A stretch of DNA of 64,000 nucleotides from Apostichopus japonicus. Its lineage: Eukaryota; Echinodermata; Holothuroidea; Aspidochirotida; Stichopodidae. Below are positions 56,455-64,000 of this stretch, piece after piece; the stretch's first letter is position 1, and the number at the start of each line of letters is the position of its first letter. The notes below the pieces were generated by a model, which saw nothing but the letters and a program-made list of their open reading frames with translations, had not been told where the DNA came from and did no database searches. The stretch is taken from positions 37,166,611 through 37,230,610 of the forward strand of contig NC_092576.1 in the NCBI RefSeq assembly GCF_037975245.1. Direction: 5' to 3'. The position numbers and the translations under genes are program-made.

Positions 56455-57799
56455 CAGTGGCGTAGCTAGGATTTTTTGAGTGGGGGGCCATGGGGGGCTG
56501 TTCTTTCTTGTGGGGGGAGGGGGCGGAGTTTACTATCTAAGCGGAGCGCCACCTTGGTTGGCGCGGAGCGTACAGAGAAAATTTGAGATTTCAGCACCCC
56601 CCAGATCGCAGGAGATGGCACCTGTGAGGCAAAATAGCAACCAAAAAGATGTGCAACTTTGGTGACAGAAATGCAAAAAAGTTTTTTCTCTTTCATGCTG
56701 ACTGGCCTTGCCAACTCAGCCAGACTTTTAACTTGAGGGAAGTTGGCATCATTTGTCCTTTCAAGCTGTCAAGGCCTTTCTCCCAACTCAAACCCCTGTG
56801 GGCTACCGGTAGATTTGCAGGATATGCCCACATGTGGACTTAAATAGCATTAGAGGAAGGGGGTGGAAGACTAACACGCATCGATGTTTCGGTAATGGTC
56901 CACATTGGTGGCTCGGTGCTTATTAGGCCATTTATTGGGTTTCTTGAGGCAGCTGTCATCAGAATCTGGCTTTTTGTGCCAATCGATGACCGATAACATG
57001 CATTGGTATGTAAATTTCTTCTTCATATATCTAGCAACACTCTAAAAACAAATGAGTGGATTTCATTCCATTGGAGTGATCACTCGGCGCACTTCAAATT
57101 AAGAGTGAAATTTCACTCTATTGGAGTTAACCCTCACTCCTAATATGAGTGAATATAACTCTATTAGGAGTTAAGATTTACTCCAATGGAGTGGAAATTC
57201 ACTCTTATACCGGAATGTGCTCAGTGATCACTCCCATGGAGTGAAATTCACCTATGTTTTTATCAGTACAGTACAGTGCATATCATCATAGACGTACGTA
57301 CGTACGTACTACTACGTACGTTCGTATATCAGACGCACTCGATACCCACGATACGATACGGTCCTGGAGAAACTATTTCCACTCATCATTTTTTAAGGCG
57401 ATACAGTAGTGAGTATTGAATAGGCACAGCCGCATGTTTGCAGGAAATTCAGAATTCCCAATATTTTATATCTCAACCAGTAGTGAAAATCATGTTTTTC
57501 GACGGATTCGTGGACATAAAAAGTTGTTTTGTGGAATATTCAATGACATATCAGGGGCGGATGCAGGATTTGTGACAGGGGGGGGGGGGGATCTGACTGG
57601 TCCAGCCGCACCTGAACGTAAGACTATCTAAGCGGAGCGCCATCATCGGTTGGCGCGGAGCGTACAAGAAAATTTTTGGCTTTACAAACCCCCAGATGGC
57701 CGGAAACGGCACTTCCCGAGTATTCTAAGCAGCATGTACCTAGCCTGAAAATATGGATCTCATGCCTGCAATTTCAGGCCCCCCGTAGCTACGCCACTG
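56455..57799. mobile_element. Inner TIR element (about 1.35 kb), hAT-like
   Basis: Left end CAGTGGCGTAGCTAGG and right end GTAGCTACGCCACTG are inverted repeats. Flanking 8-mers TACACGCA (56447-56454) and ATCACGCA (57800-57807) agree at six of eight positions. Two copies of the GC-rich hairpin core (56540-56570, 57630-57662) and a further internal TIR-like start CAGGGGCGGATGCAGG at 57552 show that it is itself composite. Confidence 0.6.
57047..57262. repeat. ~216-bp foldback palindrome
   Basis: Arms of about 105 bp: AATGAGTGGATTTCATTCCA...GAGTGATCACTC on the left is the reverse complement, with scattered mismatches, of GAGTGATCACTCC...GGAGTGAATTTCAC...on the right; the inner halves (AAGAGTGAAATTTCACTC / GAGTGGAAATTCACTCTT) pair too. 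Built from repeated ACTCCAATGGAGT-like words. Flanks AAAAACA/TGTTTTTA extend the symmetry. Looks like a MITE or foldback element. Confidence 0.75.
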
Positions 57800-58379
57800 A
57801 TCACGCATGGGGCCCTTTCCTTCGAACGCGGTAAAAAAAAAAAAAAAAAAAAAAAAATCAGGATTTTCAAAAAGGGGGGGCCCGGGCCCCCCGGGCCCCC
57901 CCTGGATCCGCCCCTGTATAGCAGAAGAAGTATTGGTAGACAAGACACTGAATGGTTTCAAGAAATGGATTGATACCAGCAGGATTTTGAAGAGCTTGCA
58001 ATATGTATATGCCGCACACGTACAACTACCCCTCAAAGCAAAATAATATGGCATTCAGGTAAATCCAACTTAACTCTTGTCCTCACCTTTTTATCACTGG
58101 AGTTGCCTTACTTATGGGTCAGATACATGCGGTTATTCAAGCTGTTTCCAATATTCTTTTCTCATATTAAGTGCAACAGCAGGTACAAAATTATAGCAGT
58201 AAAGTCAAAAGAGCTACGCGCAGGGGAATTCCCATTTAATTCCTATCGCCTACGTCATCCACAAATTTCCGTAGTCATTGGTGCACAGAGACGCTCTGAT
58301 ACCGCCTAATGCTGGTGTTACTGTTAGGTCTGTGTTCTGTGACTATTTATTACTGCAAAACAGTAAGGAAAGATCAGTA

Positions 58380-58459
58380 ATGGGCTGTTTATTCTCAAAG
58401 GGTAGCGACCAGGGTGAAGGGAAGGAAGCAGAAGAAGAAGCCCCCAAGACATATAGCTG
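58380..58459 (+). CDS. RP2: RP2 exon 1
   Basis: Starts at ATG 58380 (an upstream in-frame ATG at 58278 is not used, since MGC must be N-terminal for acylation). Encodes [11 protein letters not shown], an acidic stretch, then KTYSW split by the donor TG|GTAATT. Equivalent to the human N-terminus ending PKQYSW. Confidence 0.93.
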
Positions 58460-61400
58460 GTAATTTCAATCTGTTTACTGATTTAGCTTGCTCCACATCT
58501 CTGTTCAATCAGCAATAATGTGTACGTACTGTGACTGCTGTTAGTGTTAGGCCTACTTTATTTCTAGTGTTGGGCGGGTTGTAAAAGATGTAGGCGTAAC
58601 GTTACGAGCACCATGTATATGTTAGGATACATTAGACGTGGTTTCTACAGTAGTCCAGTTATGCGAACTTATAATCGCAACTTCTCAGTAATTCGCGAAG
58701 TTATACATGCTGAAAAATCAGTCCAACTTCATAAGAAGAGTAATAGTCTACAGGAATACATGCATGAGTTGTTACACAGCCTAGCCAAATTAGACATTGG
58801 TTTACACTACAGAACATCATTTCAGAACAACTTGGCATGTAGGGACTTGTTAAAGGGCAGCTTTAAAAACTAAAGCCTAGGCTAAAGGTTGACAAGTTAT
58901 ATTTGAACAAAACTGCAGCAGTGTGTCTGGTAACATTCAAGCCACATATATCCATTTGGAATTGTTCGCATTACATCTGTGAGGAAATCTAACATAGAGA
59001 ACAAGTTCTTTACCTATTGACATTTTCCATGTTATTTTATGAATTTATTTGCAAAGCCCAGGTAGCGGAATCCTAACGTTAGATGCATGGAAATATGTGA
59101 GTGATATTTTATTGTTAAGAAACATGTGAATGGTACAGTATAAATACCGAAATGTGGTTGAAGTAGCCTAGGTATTTTGGCAGTACTTAAAGGCATCGAA
59201 GACTCCCCCCAAACCGTGTGCGGCCATCTGAAAAAGTTAACTTTCTGTTGCTTTCAAGTGACGTTTTGTTCGTTTTGCTACAAAATGCACACAGTAATGA
59301 AACGTGATACCTTAATTATTATCTTTAGCTGGACCTGAGATGTCCAACACTGTATACTGTGCTGTGGGTATTGACTTCAGCTGTATGTACTGACTGTTCA
59401 CAAGTTCCTAATTACGGACGGTAGCAAGCTGTGTGTATTTTATACTGCTTTCTATACTATTTATATTGCCACATTATTACAACGCATTTTCCATTTTGCA
59501 TTTTTAAATTTAAAATTTTTCACATTTATATATACAATATATATATATTTTGAATTTGAAGAATTCATTTGTATGTTTTTAGATTTCCCATTTGCAGTTT
59601 TTATACAATTTATTGTCAGATTGTGTAAAACAAATTTTCTACCCTTTTTTTACCTTACATTATCGATTTATATATTTTTATATCATGTTTGTATGTATTT
59701 TACTGTAAAGCACCTTAAGTAGAGCAATTTCTGATTGGATAAGGAGCCATAGAAATTTTGTAAAATAAATAAATAAATATTATGAAAGGATGAATGTTAT
59801 GAAAATTCACGTTACTTGCAACGCTCGTCTATTGCCCGTGGTGCAGTTTTATGTAATCTCAGTTTTAACTTTGCTCTCCCTTTTTCCTTCCTTTTTTTTT
59901 GGCGGGAAAATTTTCTCCAGGGATAAGAAGGACCGTCCTGATCCTAAAGACTTTACCATTGAAGGCCTTAAGGGAGAGACTGCTGGGAGAGTGCCTGGAA
60001 CTGTCAATGGCCAACAATTCATCATTAATAACTGTCAGGTTGGTAGCAGTATGTACAGTAGATGTGTGAGTCTCCCTCCACCCAACCCCCCCCCCCCCCC
60101 CACCTTGCCAACCTTTACAAAAATCTATAACAGTTCCAGAATGTCTTGGATAGAGAAAGGTCTCTCATGTTGCAGGGGAGGTTAAATGCTAGTTTTGTCA
60201 AATATCACAAAATTAAACAGATATTATCGCTAAATAGTCCAAATAGCACCATTTTGAAGTTCCTTTAGCAATGCTCTTAATTACTCACAAAAAATTGACC
60301 CTATTCGCTCAGGATGGTGTTTAATACAAAGGTCCAAATCTTCAGTGAGTACACCACCTCTTATTTAAATTATTCATACAGACCCTTTTTTTTTCTTTTT
60401 CTTTATTTTTTTTCTTTATTTTTTTTCCATATTTATTTTCCATATTTATTTTTAACTCCATTTATTTATATCTTTCGTTTTAAATGAACAATCAATACTC
60501 TAGACTGTAACGTACAGTGCTATACTGTACAATACTCTACACTGTATGGTTACAGTGCTATACTGTACAATACTCTAGGTACACTGTATGGTTACAGTGT
60601 TTTACCGTACAATACTCTACACTGTATGGTACAGTGCTATACTACAATACTCTACACTGTATCTGGTTACAGTGCTATACTGTACAATACTCTACACTGT
60701 ATGGTACAGTGCTATACTGTACAATACTCTAGGTACACTGCATGGTTACAGTGTTGTATTGTACTGCACATTACTCTAGATACACTGTAAGGTATTATGC
60801 TACATTGTACTGTCCAATACTGTACTCTACATATTCTGTGCATGATAGCAAAATGCTGCAATCTTGGACCAAGATGAAAATGTGTACAGTTATTAGTAAA
60901 CCTATCATGACTTCACAAATAATGACATGTAATGATAAAAAAAGAAGACAAAAACAGAAAATACAAAAACAGCAAACCTGGCCATTTATAAGACCTTCTC
61001 TTCGAGATTCATCTCCCTTCTTCCATCATCGAATGATCTGACATTCCATTGACACTATTATGTGATTGATTGCTTCTCCAGGATTCCTGTATCTACATCT
61101 TTGATCATTCTGCCTCGGTCACTGTCGATAATTGTACCGGTTGTAAGATCTTCATCGGACCAAGTAAAGGAAGGTAAATATTTGATGAAGCTGCAAGTTT
61201 ACTGTTCAGTATTTTTTGTGGTATCCCTTTATAGAGTTTGCAATGTCAAACGGTTAAGGCAGTGGACTCAAAGAATTGCAGGTTTCAAGTCCTGGTCAGG
61301 TCATTGCGTTGTGTCCTTGGGCAAGGCACTTTATCTCCATTGCCTCTCTTCACTCAGGTGTTTAAATGGGGACTTGCGAGGTAACTTGTAAATGCGGGTG

Positions 61401-62876
61401 TGTGCGCCAGTTTAAAGCTGCCGTCTATGGGAACTCCCCCAGGGGACAGGTAGATGTGGTGCACTGCAGTGCCCCAGAGGGGATTGTTTGTGCACACTTT
61501 GGTGTGTAGGTGCAGCAACATTTTTAATCCCTGTCGATTTTGTACATATTTTTGTACTCATACAGTAGATATATTAATATATATACACTTCTGTAATATT
61601 AGAAAAGAGCAGAGAAATAAGATATGACTCGTAATTGACAAATAAGGAGTATTGTTTTTGAATAAATTCTAAAACAAATACTCCTTATTTGTCAATTATG
61701 AGTCATATCTTATTTATCTGCTTTTTTCTTATAATATTTTCTTTTGGAGTAGACATGGATTTTCTTTACAATATATATACATTTATGTAAAAATGCATTT
61801 TGCTTAAAGTCAGTAATATTTGTTTTCTTAGTTTTATATATACATTTATAAGCACAATTCATGATTTCCTAACAAACTGTTCAGCTTCTTGGTCTCAATT
61901 AGATTTGATCCTTCAAATAGTGATGCATATTATGATGACATAGGCAATTTTATTTCTCATTTCATTTCATAAATATTATTATGTTTTTTTTTTTATTCTG
62001 CAGTGTGTTTCTAAGGAACTGCAGTCAATGTGATATGGTCCTAGCCTGTCAACAGTTTAGGAGTAGAGATTGTAAGAGCGTGGATATCCTACTACACTGC
62101 GACACTCAACCAATCATAGAATCATCCACTAAGATACGTTTTGGCTGTTTTCAATATTCTTATCCGGAACTGAGAGGTCAGTTTAAGCCATTCAGTTGGT
62201 TTAGTGAAATTTTGAAATCCGAGGTGTTTCCCATTCAATGAGAGATTTTTAAAAATTTTTTTTATCGTCATCAGGTTTTCTGAGACAAACAAATTTCTGT
62301 TCGGACATCCAAACTTAGCTCATGGAGGTCGTCCGATGGATGAAGAATTATTTTCATCAAATTCAGATTGCATTGTGTCTAAATATCCCCTGATGAGTTA
62401 ATATGATAAATAGGAGATGGTGTTCTATTCCTTGTTCGGAAGTTTAAGGCTCGGGCTTTATACCTACATAGTTCTGTTTGGTCGGAGGCTGATCACCTTG
62501 GAGACCTGCTGCCAATATCAGATACCAGGACAACAGTCCGATACATGTAATGTAACATCCTTAAGAGCAACATTTAGGTGGAACATGAATCACACTTCTC
62601 AGCAATTAATGAAAAACTTAACTCTACTTCTTGTGATCTAACGTACATTTAATTAGGAATATGAACAGAATATGGTGGCAGTAGACCAGAATGCAGCAAG
62701 GAACTTAGAGCTTACCTGCCCGCCGTCTAATGATTTCATAATAACTGATGCCTGAAATTCTCTCAATTGCAGATCAGTTTTCTAAAAGCGGTTTGTCCGG
62801 GTACAACAACAACTGGAGTAATATCCACGATTTCACCCCGGTACCTGGAGAGGAAAATTGGGCCCTGTTGCCTTTG
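58380..62876 (+). CDS. RP2: RP2 (retinitis pigmentosa 2 homolog), first five exons (overview, 3' truncated)
   Basis: Exons 58380-58459, 59921-60038, 61082-61173, 62004-62176 and 62773-62876 join in frame to 189 codons. RP2 is a membrane-anchored GTPase-activating protein for ARL3 involved in ciliary trafficking of lipidated proteins. Visible: N-terminal MGCLFSK (Gly2 myristoylation, Cys3 palmitoylation signals); TBCC/C-CAP beta-helix with [45 protein letters not shown] and TQPIIESS. The arginine-finger residue (R116, equivalent to human R118) and the glutamate after it (E136, human E138) are present. The linker [20 protein letters not shown] closes the domain. The C-terminal NDPK-like domain must lie past the window end. 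Introns carry a SINE, a minisatellite and a long hairpin. Confidence 0.95.
58460..59920. other. RP2: RP2 intron 1
   Basis: 1.46 kb. Contains an 86-codon ORF (58613-58873) with an Arg/Ser-rich start, not recognised, discussed in the findings. The rest is AT-rich, ending in a (TAAA)n-like stretch near 59765. No transposon identified with confidence. Confidence 0.4.
59921..60038 (+). CDS. RP2: RP2 exon 2
   Basis: 118 nt, phase 2 to 0, from TTCTCCAG to GTTGGT. Encodes (W)[17 protein letters not shown] and [18 protein letters not shown]. Confidence 0.94.
60500..60835. repeat. Short-period tandem repeat in RP2 intron 2
   Basis: Repeats of TACTGTACAATACTCTACAC plus TGTATGGTTACAGTGCTA, period 38-58 bp with deletions, about eight copies. 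Plus-strand open frames here are repeat translations. Confidence 0.85.
61082..61173 (+). CDS. RP2: RP2 exon 3
   Basis: 92 nt, phase 0 to 2, from TTCTCCAG to GTAAAT. Encodes [30 protein letters not shown], two turns of the C-CAP beta-helix. Confidence 0.94.
61240..61540 (+). mobile_element. tRNA-derived SINE in RP2 intron 3
   Basis: Contains an A-box-like GGTTAAGGCAGTGG at 61251-61264 and a B-box-like GGTTTCAAGTCC about 30 nt later, the internal RNA polymerase III promoter of a tRNA-like head. The body GTGTCCTTGGGCAAGGCACT continues with GGGAACTCCCCCAGGGGACA. A decayed antisense relative is in ATG101 intron 4. Exact ends not determined. Confidence 0.7.
61594..61738. repeat. Long near-perfect hairpin in RP2 intron 3
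   Basis: Arms of about 66 nt (61594-61660 and 61671-61738) around a ~10-nt loop. The core AATAAGATATGACTC...AATTGACAAATAAGGAGT pairs with ACTCCTTATTTGTCAATT...GAGTCATATCTTATT with few mismatches. It could be a palindromic MITE or a hairpin RNA source; nothing shows transcription other than as part of the RP2 intron. Confidence 0.8.
62004..62176 (+). CDS. RP2: RP2 exon 4 (GAP arginine finger)
   Basis: 173 nt, phase 2 to 1, from TTCTGCAG to GTCAGT. Encodes (S)[35 protein letters not shown] and [16 protein letters not shown] holds the catalytic arginine. Confidence 0.95.
62773..62876 (+). CDS. RP2: RP2 exon 5
   Basis: 104 nt, phase 1 to 0, from AATTGCAG to GTAAAC. Encodes (D)[29 protein letters not shown] and ALLPL, the end of the TBCC-homology region. 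Confidence 0.93.
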
Positions 62877-64000
62877 GTAAACAATACAATTTATTACTAA
62901 AATCATGAATTATTTTTTTTTTTAGTTTGATATTTCTAGAGCTGTTTAGTCACAGTTTTTCTTTTCTTCTTTACTGAAGTCTCTGTACTGAATTATCTTA
63001 TCATGGGAGTATTTTCAAACAGAGGACAAATTTTGTATTTGATCAAAAACTGGACAATTTTCAAAAGGGAACACAAGCCTATAACTCAAAGATTTGATAC
63101 AATTTTGTGATTAATTGACTAGATTTGTTTTGAAGTCTGGGAAATAATTTGACCAGAGAAGTTTGTTAACGTTATTATTCATCACATGATAGTCTGGAAC
63201 GAAACAATAATTGCAACTTTGATTGTGAACTTTTGACGGCAAGAAAACTGGTCAATTATGATCTCATTTATAGGTGAGCCTATTACCAATGAACCTTTGC
63301 ACTGTCTGATCTATTGGTGTTCAGTGAGAGCTAATAGGTAACCTTTCATGACTGTACTCCCTCCCTTGCATATCAGTGTTGACATTAACCTGGACCGACT
63401 ATGTCAATGAGGAGACGTGCACAGAAACATACCAACACCTGAGGGTCATGTGACATGCTACTGTACCTTTTAGCACTGTACTCTTACACTAATCCTTTAA
63501 TGTCTTACAACTAATGTCAAGATCTCATACCTTCTGTACCACAAACCTAGTAAATTTCCACAATGTTTATTATCCAAAAGTAAGTAATTACTCTCAAATT
63601 TTACCGTAAATGCCTGTTAAAGTGACGTTATGTGGTCTACGGAATGCTCATTCCTTTGAACTGACAAAGGGATAAATAACATGTCAGTAGCACCTGGTAG
63701 CATGTCACATGACCATTTATGGAAGGTACATTTTTCTACTGTGGAGTGAGAGTTCCACGCAGTTTTAAAGTCAATGATCTTGCACAGTTAAAAGAATAGT
63801 GCAGGTCAAAATTTTGTTATGATATGTTAAAGAGGAACATAATCTAAGCATTTTGGTGAAAATTTGCATTCAATTCCTATGTACCGTTTTTGAGATATTG
63901 ACAGTTGAAGTTGTCACCTATCGCACCAAAAGTGAACTTGGAGCAAACAGGTGTGATGTCATTGTTGCACACTGATAAATAATGTTTAGTTTTCCTATAA
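62877..64000. other. RP2: RP2 intron 5 (incomplete) to window end
   Basis: No exon matching the RP2 C-terminal domain was found here. AT-rich unique sequence with no repeats that stand out. Confidence 0.4.

Larger units (their letters stand above)
56021..57916. mobile_element. Outer TIR element inside the CR1-like tail
   Basis: Left end CAGTGGCGGATCCAGG, right end CCTGGATCCGCCCCTG: inverted with one mismatch in 16. TATAG flanks both sides (56016-56020 and 57917-57921), a 5-bp match rather than the 8 bp expected for hAT, so the pairing of ends is probable, not certain. Contains poly-G/poly-C tracts and an inner element at 56455-57799. Confidence 0.6.
55740..58050 (+). mobile_element. Second LINE tail (CR1-like) split by nested TIR elements
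   Basis: The left part (55740-56020) encodes GTTLEQRQTRQDLITVY, IDIDPEKYSKLF, then in another frame RGYLLKI and FNRTWSLWNTY. The right part (57917-58046) encodes AEEVLVDKTLNGFKKWID. Together they reproduce the order TLEERRxRGDLI...RGHSLKL...LWNSLPEEVV...FKxxLD at the end of CR1-like LINE ORFs. The interruption is at LWN-(T/S)-: 56021-57916. The two LINE fragments lie end to end, so this locus has taken repeated insertions. Confidence 0.7.

Overview
This window is nuclear DNA from an animal. Coding sequence lies in short exons with GT/AG introns, separated by AT-rich introns and intergenic DNA full of minisatellites, poly-C/poly-G tracts, LINE tails, a tRNA-derived SINE and non-autonomous TIR transposons. 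The gene content (an ATG101 and an RP2 ortholog, a leucine-rich-repeat-like multi-exon gene) and the repeat style (GGCCTA-rich AT background, BEL/Pao element) suggest a marine deuterostome invertebrate, probably an echinoderm. That assignment is an inference, not a proof.

Layout. (1) Positions 1-22.4 kb, plus strand: part of a gene built from a four-exon cassette (here called b, c, d, a) repeated in tandem. Twelve exons are clear and a thirteenth is possible. Lengths of a (120 nt) and c (77 nt) are constant, and intron phases repeat exactly. The protein looks like a leucine-rich-repeat superhelix of the kind found at the end of NLR-type receptors, but no NACHT or other diagnostic domain lies in the window. 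Its introns hold a 46-bp minisatellite, a hAT-like MITE and a 32-bp perfect palindrome flanked by an 8-bp direct repeat. (2) 23.4-24 kb: the 3' end of a LINE. (3) 30.3-32.3 kb, minus strand: a decayed, frameshifted copy of a Cys-rich gene family that is common in invertebrate genomes. (4) 36.1-53.1 kb, plus strand: a complete ATG101 gene in eight exons (220 codons), the autophagy-initiation HORMA protein that partners ATG13. (5) 36,233-43,259, minus strand: a full-length, apparently young BEL/Pao LTR retrotransposon lying inside ATG101. (6) 55.3-58.05 kb: tails of two LINEs, one of them split by nested TIR elements. (7) 58.38 kb to beyond the window end, plus strand: the first five exons of RP2, covering its acylated N-terminus and the TBCC-homology domain. 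The C-terminal domain is outside the window.

The main discovery is the BEL/Pao insertion site. The 5-bp target duplication (CTAGT) overlaps the last codon of ATG101 coding exon 1 and the GT of its 5' splice site. On the exon side the donor now reads CTA|GTTGTC instead of CTA|GTAAGA, and the original GTAAGA is stranded 7 kb downstream. The LTRs look identical by eye and the 1,917-codon ORF is open, so the insertion should be recent and may be polymorphic. Secondary points are the cassette gene, a minisatellite in ATG101 intron 2 that has copied the exon 2 donor region, and several nested hAT-like insertions dated by intact 8-bp duplications.
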